From the NCBI RefSeq assembly GCF_020639365.1, contig NZ_JAINUL010000001.1, forward strand, positions 5,894,404 through 5,958,403: DNA of 64,000 nt. Direction: 5' to 3'. The position numbers were made by a program, and so were the translations under genes. The DNA comes from Streptomyces flavotricini. GTDB taxonomy: Bacteria > Actinomycetota > Actinomycetes > Streptomycetales > Streptomycetaceae. Below are positions 41,632 through 49,744 of the stretch, in pieces; within the stretch, counting starts at the first letter, position 1; each line of letters opens with the position of its first letter. The notes under the pieces were generated by a model, which did no database searches, had not been told where the DNA came from, and was given only the letters and a program-made list of their open reading frames with translations.

Positions 41632-42369
41632 TTATGCGGTGGCCAGTTCCAGCGGGGCCCCGGCGGGCGGGGGGAGGAGCTCCCGGGCCAGGGCTTCGTC
41701 GTAGCGCTGGAGTACGAGGCGGGCCAGGGCCGGGTGGTCGCCGAGGGGGGCGGCCGCCGGGCCGGGCGCGGCGGCGGCGCACTGCGTGGCGAAGCGGCCG
41801 GGGGCGGTGAAGTACGAGGCCACCGCGATCCGGTGGTGGCCGCGGGCGGCGAGGGCGCGGACGGCGTCGGGGACGGTGGGGGCGGCGGCGGAGGCGTAGG
41901 CGGGTACGACGGGCGCGCCGCCGAGGCGTTCGCGGAGCAGGGCGGCGGTGCGGCGGGTGTCTGCCGCCGCGTCGGGGTCGCGGGAGCCCGCGGCGGCGAG
42001 GACGACGGCCGTGCTCGCGCCGGCCGCCCAGCCGGCCTCCAGGAGCCGCTCGTACAGGGCCTCGACGAGCAGGGGGTGCGGGCCGAGCGGGGCGGCGACG
42101 CGGGTGCGCAGGTGGGCGGCGCGGGCGGCGGCCGCGGGGAGGTCCCGTTTGACGTGGTGGCCGCGGCCGAGGAGCAGCGGGACGAGCACGGCCGCTCCGG
42201 TGGTGGCGCGGAGGGTCTCGCCGAGCAGCGGCCGGTTCAGCTCGATGTGGCCGAGCCGGACGTCGAGGCGGGGGCGGAGCTCGCGGATCCGGTCGAGGAG
42301 GGCCGAGGCGGTGGGGAGGGCGCGGGGGTCGCGGCTGCCGTGGGCGACGGCGACGAGGGTGGGCTGCAT
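41632..42369 (-). CDS. Sirohydrochlorin chelatase family protein
   Basis: 245 residues built of two CbiX-like halves: the first begins LVAVAHGSRDPRALPTA with the metal-binding His, the second TAVVLAAAGSRDPDAAAD; GRGHHVKRDLP follows near residue 70. Such proteins insert Fe2+ (sirohaem) or Co2+ (cobalamin). With nirB at 26-28 kb and nasA at 44 kb, provision of sirohaem for nitrite or sulfite reductase is a fair guess. ATG 42369 has GGAG eight bases upstream. Confidence 0.85.
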   Translation of the reverse strand: MQPTLVAVAHGSRDPRALPTASALLDRIRELRPRLDVRLGHIELNRPLLGETLRATTGAAVLVPLLLGRGHHVKRDLPAAAARAAHLRTRVAAPLGPHPLLVEALYERLLEAGWAAGASTAVVLAAAGSRDPDAAADTRRTAALLRERLGGAPVVPAYASAAAPTVPDAVRALAARGHHRIAVASYFTAPGRFATQCAAAAPGPAAAPLGDHPALARLVLQRYDEALARELLPPPAGAPLELATA

Positions 42370-42527
42370 GCGGGGGCTCCGTCGGACCGGCCCCCCGCCG
42401 GGCGCCAGGGGCGCAATCCGCTGAGCTGCGCCCCGAGTTGGGTGGTGATCCGGGTCAGCAGCTCCGTGGCGGTGGCGGGGGGAAAGGGGAGGGACAGGGA
42501 CTCGGGAGGGTGCACCAGCTCCGTCAT
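42237..42527 (-). CDS. Doubtful small ORF overlapping the chelatase gene
   Basis: A 96-codon frame starts at ATG 42527 with AGGA eight bases before it and overlaps the first 133 bases of the chelatase gene in another frame. Only its first about 45 residues (MTELVHPPESLSLPFPP ... LGAQLSGLRPW) look like ordinary protein; the overlapped part is Pro/Ser-rich shadow sequence. It may be a short leader or a gene broken by the overlap. No family recognised. Confidence 0.25.
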   Translation of the reverse strand: MTELVHPPESLSLPFPPATATELLTRITTQLGAQLSGLRPWRPAGGRSDGAPACSPPSSPSPTAAATPAPSPPPRPSSTGSASSAPASTSGSATSS

Positions 42528-42699
42528 GAACCGATCCTGCGGGCCGCAGATGTCGGTGGCGTTGCGCAGGGGTGACGGGTGTTTACCGGGTGCTCACCCG
42601 CTCATTCGTACGAGTGAAAGGCGGGGGGAGGGGAACTGGGGCGCGGGCGTGGATCGTCAATGTGTGCGAACGAGGCGTGGTGCAACGGGGGGATCGACC
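42370..42699. other. 330-base divergent gap before the SanA-like gene
   Basis: Apart from the doubtful small ORF, the gap holds a near-perfect dyad CATTCGTACGAGTG around 42603-42616 (one mismatched pair, TCGTACGA centre), a possible operator for the SanA-like gene 85 bases downstream. No RNA gene or repeat recognised. Confidence 0.4.
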
Positions 42700-43383
42700 A
42701 TGAAGCGGAAGCTGATGCCGGGCTGGACGGGCACGGTGGCGGGGCGTCGGCGGGCCGTCCAGGCGGTGGTGGCCGGGTGCGTGCTGTTCCTGCTGCCCTC
42801 GGCGTGGACGCACGCGGCGGCAGCGGACCGGCTGCGGAGCACGGCCGACGCGCCGGCCGCCGAGGTGGCGGTGGTGTTCGGTGCGGGGCTGTGGGACGGG
42901 AAGCCGACCCCGTACCTGGCCAGACGGCTCGACGCCGCGGTGGAGCTGTACCGCACGGGCAAGGCCAAGGTCGTGCTCGTCACCGGGGACAACAGCCGCA
43001 CCGAGTACGACGAGCCCGACGCGATGCGGACGTACCTGACGGCCCACGGTGTGCCGGGGGACCGCGTCGTCAGCGACTACGCCGGGTTCGACACGTGGGA
43101 CTCGTGCGTCCGGGCCAAGGAGATCTTCGGGGTGAAGCGGGCGGTGCTGATCAGTCAGGGCTTCCACATACGCCGGGCCGTAGCGCTGTGCGGTGCGGCG
43201 GGTCTGGACGCGTACGGGGTCGGGGTGGACGACGAGCACGACGCGACCTGGTACTACGGCGGCACGCGCGAGGTCTTCGCGGCGGGCAAGGCGGCGCTGG
43301 ACGCGGCCTTCAAGCCGGAGCCGCGGTTCCTGGGGCCGAAGGAGCAGGGGGTGTCGCGGGTCCTGGCCGCTCTGGCAGACTGA
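42700..43383 (+). CDS. SanA/YdcF-like (DUF218) protein
   Basis: 227 residues. A membrane anchor or signal (VQAVVAGCVLFLLPSAWTHAAAA) precedes a DUF218 domain with VAVVFGAGLWDGKPTPYLARRLDAAVELY, VTGDNSRTEYDEP and LISQGFHIRRAVALC, matching the SanA branch. SanA affects envelope barrier function in enteric bacteria (vancomycin exclusion); the reaction is unknown. Start ATG 42700 with GGGGGGA upstream. Confidence 0.87.
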   Translation: MKRKLMPGWTGTVAGRRRAVQAVVAGCVLFLLPSAWTHAAAADRLRSTADAPAAEVAVVFGAGLWDGKPTPYLARRLDAAVELYRTGKAKVVLVTGDNSRTEYDEPDAMRTYLTAHGVPGDRVVSDYAGFDTWDSCVRAKEIFGVKRAVLISQGFHIRRAVALCGAAGLDAYGVGVDDEHDATWYYGGTREVFAAGKAALDAAFKPEPRFLGPKEQGVSRVLAALAD

Positions 43384-43441
43384 CGCGCCGTCGGATGGTT
43401 ATGCTGATTAGTCATATACGAGTCTGTCAGAGGTGGGGAAC

Positions 43442-44215
43442 GTGGCCGTTGCGGATCTGACCGGCAAGACCGTCGTCATCACCGGGGGAGCGCGCGGGCT
43501 GGGCGCGGCGGCCGCGCAGGCCGTCGTGGACGGCGGCGGCCGCGTGCTGATCACCGACGTGTTGGAAGCGGAGGGCGCTTCGACCGCCGCGAAGCTCGGC
43601 GAGGCGGCGCGGTTCCTGCGGCACGACGTCACGAGCGAGGCAGACTGGCGGGACGCCCTCGACCACGCGGTGGCCCGGTTCGGACGGATCGACGGGCTCG
43701 TGAACAACGCCGGGATAGCCACCGGGCAGCTCCTGGAGCACGAGAGCGTCGAGCACTTCCGGCAGGTCGTCGAGATCAACCTGGTCGGCACCTTCATCGG
43801 CATCAAGACCGCGATACCGCTGCTGCGGGCGAACGGCGGCGGCTCCGTCGTCAACATCTCCTCGGCGGCCGGACTCATGGGCCTGGCGCTCACCGCCGGG
43901 TACGGGGCCTCCAAGTGGGGTGTGCGCGGCCTGTCGAAGATCGGCGCGGTCGAGCTCGCGGAGGCGGGGATCCGCGTCAACTCGGTGCACCCGGGCATGA
44001 CGCTGACCCCGATGACCGCCCCCCTAGGAATCCGGCCCGGCGAGGGCCTCTTCCCCGGCGCCCCGATGGGCCGCGTCGGCGCCCCGGAGGAGACGGCCGC
44101 GGCGGTCGCCTTCCTCCTCTCCGACGCCGCCGCGTACATCACCGGCGCCGAGCTGGCCGTGGACGGCGGCTGGACGGCCGGCCCTCCGATACGGAACCTC
44201 ACCGGGCAGGAGTAG
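43442..44215 (+). CDS. SDR family oxidoreductase (20-beta-hydroxysteroid dehydrogenase-like)
   Basis: 257 residues, classical SDR: VVITGGARGLGAAAAQA at the N-terminus, NNAGIATG near 90, catalytic Ser in VVNISSAAG near 140 and YxxxK in YGASKWG near 155. Overall layout resembles streptomycete 3-alpha/20-beta-hydroxysteroid dehydrogenase, length included; true substrate unknown. GTG 43442 with AGAGGTGGGG upstream. TTATGCT near 43399 could be its -10. Confidence 0.9.
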   Translation: MAVADLTGKTVVITGGARGLGAAAAQAVVDGGGRVLITDVLEAEGASTAAKLGEAARFLRHDVTSEADWRDALDHAVARFGRIDGLVNNAGIATGQLLEHESVEHFRQVVEINLVGTFIGIKTAIPLLRANGGGSVVNISSAAGLMGLALTAGYGASKWGVRGLSKIGAVELAEAGIRVNSVHPGMTLTPMTAPLGIRPGEGLFPGAPMGRVGAPEETAAAVAFLLSDAAAYITGAELAVDGGWTAGPPIRNLTGQE

Positions 44216-44274
44216 CCGCCGTCCGCGTCCTCACCGGGCGTCGGCGGGCGTGCTGAGGTGGTCGTACGGGGCGC

Positions 44275-44301
44275 GTAACCGGGGGCGGCGGTCGGTGTAA
44301 C
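44275..44301 (+). promoter_or_regulatory. GlnR-like half-sites before nasA
   Basis: GTAAC (44275-44279) and GTAAC (44297-44301) are separated by exactly 17 bases, the spacing of the two gTnAC half-sites in a GlnR box; the intervening GAAAC-type half-sites are poorly kept. It ends 23 bases before the nasA start. nasA is a GlnR target in S. coelicolor. Confidence 0.5.
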
Positions 44302-44324
44302 ACCGGCGGCGCAGGCTGGGCCGT

Positions 44325-46406
44325 ATGCACACCCCGGATTCCGCCACCGCCACGCACTGCCCGTACTGCGCGCTGCAATGCGGGATGAACCTCCGTCCTG
44401 AGCCGGGCGGCGCGAGCGTGGTGGTGGAGGAGCGGGCCGATTTCCCCGTGAACCGGGGCGCGCTGTGCGGCAAGGGGCGGACCGCCCCCGCCGTGCTCTC
44501 CTCCCGGGTGCGCCTGACCGGGCCGCTCGTCCGCACCCACGCCACCGGACGGCTGGAGCCGGCCACCTGGGAGGAGGCCCTCGACGCCGTCGCCGAGGGC
44601 CTCGCCCGCACGGGCCGCGCGCACGGACCCGACGCGGTCGGGGTGTTCGGGGGCGGCGGGCTGACCAACGAGAAGGCCTACGCGCTCGGCAAGTTCGCCC
44701 GCGTCGCCCTGCGGACCTCGCAGATCGACTACAACGGCCGCTTCTGCATGTCTTCGGCGGCCGCCGCCCACCAGCGGGCCTTCGGGCTGGACCGAGGGCT
44801 CCCCTTCCCCCTGGAGGACATCCCCCGGACCGGCTGCGTCGTCCTGGTCGGCTCGAACCCGGCCGAGACCATGCCGCCCGCCCTGCGCTACCTCACCGAA
44901 CTGAAGGCGAACGGCGGCACGCTGATCGTCGTCGACCCGCGCCGGACCCGCACCGCCGAACAGGCCGACCTGCACCTCGCCCCGCGCCCCGGGACGGACC
45001 TCGCCCTCGCCCTCGGCCTGCTGCACCTGGTCGTCGCCGAGGGCCGCACCGACGAGGAGTTCATCGCCGGGCGCACCACCGGCTGGGCGCAGGCCCGCGC
45101 CGCGGCCATGGCGCACTGGCCGGAGCTGGTGGAGCGGATCACCGGCGTGCCCGTACCCCGACTCCGCGAGGCCGTCGCCCTGTTCTGCGCGCCGTCCTCC
45201 GCGATGGTCCTGACCGCCCGCGGTCCCGAGCAGCAGTCCAAGGGCACCGACACGGTCGGCGCGTGGATCAACCTCTGCCTGGCCACCGGCCGCGCCGGCC
45301 GCCCGCTCTCCGGCTACGGCTGCCTCACCGGCCAGGGCAACGGCCAGGGCGGCCGCGAGCACGGCCAGAAGGCCGACCAGCTCCCCGGCTACCGCAAGCT
45401 CGCCGACCCGGCCGCGCGGGCGCACGTCGCCGGGGTCTGGGGCGTGGACCCGGCCAGCCTGCCCGCGCCCGGCCGCAGCGCGTACGAACTCCTCGACGCC
45501 CTCGGCACGGAGGTGAAGGCCCTCCTCCTCATGGGCTCGAACCCCGTGGTCTCGGCCCCCCGCGCCGCCCACGTCGAAGACCGCATCCGCTCCGTGGACT
45601 TCCTCGCGGTGGCGGACGTGGTCCTCTCCGAGACGGCCGCCCTCGCGGACGTGGTCCTCCCCGTCGCCCAGTGGGCGGAGGAGACCGGCACCACCACCAA
45701 CCTGGAGGGCCGCGTCCTGCTGCGCCGCCGCGCCCTGACCCCGCCGCCGGGCGTGCGCACCGACCTGGAAGTCCTGCACGGCCTGGCCGGCCGCCTCGGC
45801 ATCGAGAAGGGCTTCCCGACCGACCCCGAGGAGGTCTTCGAGGAGCTCCGCCGCGCCTCGGCCGGCGGGCCCGCTGACTACTCGGGCATCTCCTACGCCC
45901 GCATCGAAGCCGAACAGGGCGTCTTCTGGCCCTGCCCGGACGGCTCCCACGCCGGCACCCCGCGCCTCTTCCTCGACCGCTTCGCCACCGACGACGGCCG
46001 GGCCCGCTTCGCCCCCGTCTCCCACCGCGACGCGGCCGAAGTCCCGGACGCCGAGTACCCGGTCCTGCTCACCACCGGCCGCGTCGTCTCCCAGTACCAG
46101 TCGGGTGCCCAGACCCGCCGCGTGGACGAGCTCAACGCGGCCGCCCCCGGCCCCTTCGTGGAGATCCACCCGCGCCTCGCGGCCCGTATCGGCGCGGTCG
46201 AGGGCGCCCCGCTCGCGGTCGTCTCCCGCCGCGGCCGCGCCGTGGCCCCGGCCCGCATCACGGACTCCATCCGCGCGGACACGGTCTTCATGCCGTTCCA
46301 CTGGCCGGGCGAAGGCCGCGCCAACACCCTGACCAACCCGGCCCTCGACCCCGTGTCCCGCATGCCGGAATTCAAGGTGTGCGCGGTCCGCGTCGAGCCG
46401 GCCTGA
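44325..46406 (+). CDS. nasA: Assimilatory nitrate reductase, molybdopterin catalytic subunit
   Basis: Reduces nitrate to nitrite in the cytosol; 693 residues. N-terminal [4Fe-4S] ligands CPYCALQCG and GALCGKG (residues 12-20 and about 48), then the bis-MGD fold with GRFCMSSAAAAHQRAFG, VLVGSNPAETMPP, GYGCLTGQGNGQGGREHGQK and a C-terminal MGD-binding domain around LLTTGRVVSQYQSGAQTRR. There is no C-terminal [2Fe-2S] domain. Start ATG 44325. Nitrite produced would feed NirBD. Confidence 0.95.
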   Translation: MHTPDSATATHCPYCALQCGMNLRPEPGGASVVVEERADFPVNRGALCGKGRTAPAVLSSRVRLTGPLVRTHATGRLEPATWEEALDAVAEGLARTGRAHGPDAVGVFGGGGLTNEKAYALGKFARVALRTSQIDYNGRFCMSSAAAAHQRAFGLDRGLPFPLEDIPRTGCVVLVGSNPAETMPPALRYLTELKANGGTLIVVDPRRTRTAEQADLHLAPRPGTDLALALGLLHLVVAEGRTDEEFIAGRTTGWAQARAAAMAHWPELVERITGVPVPRLREAVALFCAPSSAMVLTARGPEQQSKGTDTVGAWINLCLATGRAGRPLSGYGCLTGQGNGQGGREHGQKADQLPGYRKLADPAARAHVAGVWGVDPASLPAPGRSAYELLDALGTEVKALLLMGSNPVVSAPRAAHVEDRIRSVDFLAVADVVLSETAALADVVLPVAQWAEETGTTTNLEGRVLLRRRALTPPPGVRTDLEVLHGLAGRLGIEKGFPTDPEEVFEELRRASAGGPADYSGISYARIEAEQGVFWPCPDGSHAGTPRLFLDRFATDDGRARFAPVSHRDAAEVPDAEYPVLLTTGRVVSQYQSGAQTRRVDELNAAAPGPFVEIHPRLAARIGAVEGAPLAVVSRRGRAVAPARITDSIRADTVFMPFHWPGEGRANTLTNPALDPVSRMPEFKVCAVRVEPA

Positions 46407-46651
46407 CCGCCGGTCACTTCCGTCCGGCGGCCGGCTGCGCCGGCGCCCCGGGGCGCGACCCGGGGGGGCGTACGTACGGGCTCGAACTTCTCGGACATGC
46501 GTCCGGTCCGCATCGGGATTCCCGGCGGGGGGTAACCATCCGGTCACGCACCGGACTCAGAAAGTGCACGCACGCCCCTCGTGGCAGTGATGTGTCGTAC
46601 CCCACACTGAGGTGCGGTGCCCCCGTCCTCGGAGCCCTGGAGGTCGCCCCC
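46407..46651 (+). other. 245-base gap between nasA and the sigma factor gene
   Basis: Contains the upstream extension of the sigma factor frame, with poor coding character, and a GGTAACCATCCGGTCAC stretch near 46531-46547. No clear hairpin terminator after nasA. Promoter of the sigma gene must lie here but no consensus was convincing. Confidence 0.4.
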
Positions 46652-47737
46652 GTGCAGACCCGGATCCTGACCGTCAACGTGAGCCCGCCCGTCCAAGAAA
46701 CCGAGGCCGCCGCGGGCGAAGAGCCCGAGGTCGAGGCCGTGGACGAGGAGCCCGAAGAGCCGGAGGTACTGGAGCTCATCGAGCAGGTGCCCGCGCCGCG
46801 CCGGCGCGCCGACACCGGCGGAGCGGGCCCTTCCGCCGACCTGTTCCGCCAGTACCTGCGGGAGATAGGCAGGATCCCGCTGCTCTCCGCCGCCGAGGAG
46901 GTCGAGCTCGCGCGCCGCGTCGAAGCCGGCCTGTTCGCCGAGGAGAAACTGGGCAACAGCCCCGACCTCGACCTGCGGCTCGCCCTCGATCTCGACAAGC
47001 TCGTCGTCATGGGCCGGATGGCCAAGCGGCGCCTCATCGAGTCGAACCTGCGGCTCGTCGTCTCCGTCGCGAAGCGCTACGTGGGCCGCGGGCTCACCAT
47101 GCTCGACCTCGTGCAGGAGGGGAACCTCGGACTCATCCGGGCCGTCGAGAAGTTCGACTACGCCCGCGGCTACAAGTTCTCCACCTATGCCACCTGGTGG
47201 ATCCGGCAGGCGATGTCGCGGGCCCTCGCAGACCAGGCCCGCACCATCCGCGTGCCCGTCCACGTCGTCGAGCTGATCAACCGGGTCGTCCGTGTCCAGC
47301 GCCGCATGCTCCAGGAGCGCGGCTACGAGCCCACCGCCGAAGAGGTCGCCGTCCACCTGGAGCTGACCCCCGAGCGGGTGCTGGAGGTGCTGCGCCTCGC
47401 CCAGGAGCCCGTCTCCCTCCACGCACCGGTCGGCGAGGAGGACGACGTCGCCCTCGGCGACCTGATCGAGGACGGGGACGCCGCCTCACCCATGGAGTCC
47501 GCCGCCTTCTTCCTGCTCCGCGAGCACCTGGAAGCGGTGCTGTCCACCCTCGGCGAGCGCGAGCGCAAGGTCGTGCAGCTGCGCTACGGCCTGGCCGACG
47601 GCAGGCCCCGCACCCTGGAGGAGATCGGGCGGATCTTCGGCGTGACCCGCGAACGGATCCGGCAGATCGAATCCAAGACGCTCAACAAGCTCCGCGACCA
47701 CGCCTTCGCCGACCAGCTCCGCGGCTACCTGGACTGA
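46652..47737 (+). CDS. hrdA: Group 2 RNA polymerase sigma factor (HrdA-like)
   Basis: 361 residues, sigma-70 family without the large region 1.1. An acidic N-terminus (ETEAAAGEEPEVEAVDEEPEEPEV) is followed by region 1.2 (DLFRQYLREIGRIPLLSAAEEVELA), region 2 with RLVVSVAKRYVGRGLTMLDLVQEGNLGLIRAVEKFDYARG and KFSTYATWWIRQAMSRAL, region 3, and region 4.2 TLEEIGRIFGVTRERIRQIESKTLNKLR. HrdA rather than HrdC/HrdD is inferred from position near nasA and dnaG. Start GTG 46652 with TGGAGG eight bases upstream; the 91-codon extension is rejected. Confidence 0.9.
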   Translation: MQTRILTVNVSPPVQETEAAAGEEPEVEAVDEEPEEPEVLELIEQVPAPRRRADTGGAGPSADLFRQYLREIGRIPLLSAAEEVELARRVEAGLFAEEKLGNSPDLDLRLALDLDKLVVMGRMAKRRLIESNLRLVVSVAKRYVGRGLTMLDLVQEGNLGLIRAVEKFDYARGYKFSTYATWWIRQAMSRALADQARTIRVPVHVVELINRVVRVQRRMLQERGYEPTAEEVAVHLELTPERVLEVLRLAQEPVSLHAPVGEEDDVALGDLIEDGDAASPMESAAFFLLREHLEAVLSTLGERERKVVQLRYGLADGRPRTLEEIGRIFGVTRERIRQIESKTLNKLRDHAFADQLRGYLD

Positions 47738-47771
47738 GTGCGCAGACCGGAGCCGAGCCCGGTACGGAGAA

Positions 47772-47798
47772 GGGGTGCCCCCGTCCCGAGGGCACCCC
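47772..47798. terminator. Terminator between the sigma gene and the ABC genes
   Basis: GGGGTGCCC (47772-47780) and GGGCACCCC (47790-47798), between convergent genes. Confidence 0.75.
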
Positions 47799-47821
47799 CA
47801 CGCCAAACCGAGACCCCGACG

Positions 47822-49744
47822 CTAGTCGACCTCGGCCACCGCCTGGGCGAACTGCGCCGCGTACAGGCGCGCGTACGCGCCCTCCGCCTCCAGCAGCTCC
47901 CCGTGCGTGCCCTGCTCCACGATCGAGCCGTTCTCCATCACCAGGATCACGTCGGCATCGCGGATCGTGGACAGCCGGTGCGCGATCACGAAGGACGTAC
48001 GGCCGTGCGCGAGGCGCGCCATCGCCTTCTGGATCAGCACCTCGGTACGGGTGTCCACCGAGCTCGTCGCCTCGTCGAGCACCAGGATCACCGGGTCCGA
48101 CAGGAACGCCCGGGCAATGGTGATCAACTGCTTCTCGCCCGCGCTGACGCCCGCGCCCTCGTCGTCCAGCACGGTGTCGTAGCCGTCCGGCAGGGTGCGG
48201 ATGAACCGGTCCGCGTGGGCGGCCCGCGCCGCCTCCTCGATCTCGGCGCGCGTGACCTCGCGCGCGGCGCCGTACGCGATGTTCTCCGCGATGGTGCCGC
48301 CGAACAGCCAGGTGTCCTGGAGCACCATGCCGATGGCGCCGCGCAGTTCCTCGCGGGTCATCTTCGCGATGTCCACCCCGTCCAGGGCGATCTCGCCGCC
48401 CGTGACCTCGTAGAACCGCATCAGCAGGTTCACCAGCGTGGTCTTGCCGGCACCCGTCGGGCCGACGATCGCGACCGTGTGGCCGGGCTCGACCATCAGC
48501 GACAGGTTCTCGATCAGCGGCTTGTCCGGCTCGTAGCGGAAGGCCACCTTGTCGAGCGTGACCTGGCCGCGGATCCGCTCCGGGCGCTCCGGAACCTCGG
48601 CGTCGGGCTCCTGCTCCTCGGCGTCGAGCAGCTCGTACACCCGCTCCGCCGAGGCCACGCCGGACTGCACCAGGTTCGCCATCGACGCGACCTGCGTCAG
48701 CGGCATCGAGAACTGGCGCGAGTACTGGATGAAGGCCTGCACGTCACCGATCGACAGCGTGCCCGAGGCCACCCGCAGACCGCCGACGACCGCCACCAGC
48801 ACGTAGTTGATGTTCGAGATGAAGAACATCACCGGCTGCATGATCCCGCTGACCAGCTGGGCCTTGAACGAGGCCCGGTACAGCGCCTCGTTCTGTTCGG
48901 CGAAGACCGCCGCGGACTCCTTCTGCCGGCCGAAGACCTTGACCAGGGTGTGGCCCGAGTACATCTCCTCGATGTGCGCGTTGAGCGCGCCCGTCGACTT
49001 CCACTGCGCCACGAACTGCGGCTGCGACTTCTTGCCGATCTTCGCCGCGACGAAGACCGACACCGGGATCGTCACCAGCGCGACCAGGGCCAGCAGCGGA
49101 GAGATCCAGAACATCATCGCCAGCACGCCGACGATCGTCAGCAGCGAGTTGAGCAGCTGGCCCATCGTCTGCTGGAGCGTCTGCCCGATGTTGTCGATGT
49201 CGTTGGTGGCGCGGCTGAGCACCTCGCCGCGCTTCTGCCGGTCGAAGTACGACAGCGGCAGCCGCGAGAGCTTCGCCTGCAGCTCCTCGCGCATCCGGTA
49301 CACGGTGCCGTTCATGATGTGGTTCGACAGCCGCGTCGCGACCAGCATGAGCAGGCCTGCGAGGGTGAAGACCATCAGCGCCCAGATCGCCACGACCCCG
49401 ACGGCACCGAAGTCGATGCCCTCGCCGGGGGTGAAGTCGGTGCCGGACAGCATGTCCGCCATCCCGCCCTCGCCCTTGGCGCGCAGCCCGTCCAGCGCCT
49501 GCTCCTTGGTGATCCCGGCCGGCATCTGCCGGCCGACGATCCCCGCGAACACCAGGTCGGTCGCCTCACCGAGGATCTTCGGACCGACGACCGAGCAGGC
49601 GACGCTGCCGAACACGGCGGCGACCATGCCCCACAGCCTGCCCCGGTCCTGCGCGATCTGGTTCAGCAGCCGCTTGCCCGAGCCCTTGAAATCCATGGAC
49701 CGCTCGGCCGGCCCCATCATCATCCGTCCTCCGGGCCCGCTCAT
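47822..49744 (-). CDS. ABC exporter half-transporter with canonical ATP site
   Basis: 640 residues: six-helix exporter domain then a nucleotide-binding domain with Walker A VGPTGAGKTT, signature VSAGEKQLITIARA and Walker B VILVLDEATSSVD (catalytic Glu present). Start ATG 49744 overlaps the upstream ABC gene stop as ATGA, so the two are coupled and almost certainly form a heterodimer of the MdlAB/TM287-288 kind. An extra segment of about 50 residues lies between TM1 and TM2 (IVGRQMPAGITKEQALDGL ... EGIDFG). Substrate unknown; drugs or lipids likely. Confidence 0.92.
   Translation of the reverse strand: MSGPGGRMMMGPAERSMDFKGSGKRLLNQIAQDRGRLWGMVAAVFGSVACSVVGPKILGEATDLVFAGIVGRQMPAGITKEQALDGLRAKGEGGMADMLSGTDFTPGEGIDFGAVGVVAIWALMVFTLAGLLMLVATRLSNHIMNGTVYRMREELQAKLSRLPLSYFDRQKRGEVLSRATNDIDNIGQTLQQTMGQLLNSLLTIVGVLAMMFWISPLLALVALVTIPVSVFVAAKIGKKSQPQFVAQWKSTGALNAHIEEMYSGHTLVKVFGRQKESAAVFAEQNEALYRASFKAQLVSGIMQPVMFFISNINYVLVAVVGGLRVASGTLSIGDVQAFIQYSRQFSMPLTQVASMANLVQSGVASAERVYELLDAEEQEPDAEVPERPERIRGQVTLDKVAFRYEPDKPLIENLSLMVEPGHTVAIVGPTGAGKTTLVNLLMRFYEVTGGEIALDGVDIAKMTREELRGAIGMVLQDTWLFGGTIAENIAYGAAREVTRAEIEEAARAAHADRFIRTLPDGYDTVLDDEGAGVSAGEKQLITIARAFLSDPVILVLDEATSSVDTRTEVLIQKAMARLAHGRTSFVIAHRLSTIRDADVILVMENGSIVEQGTHGELLEAEGAYARLYAAQFAQAVAEVD

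Noticed and set aside
44199..46547. 782-codon minus-strand frame across nasA
   Set aside because: Shadow of nasA.
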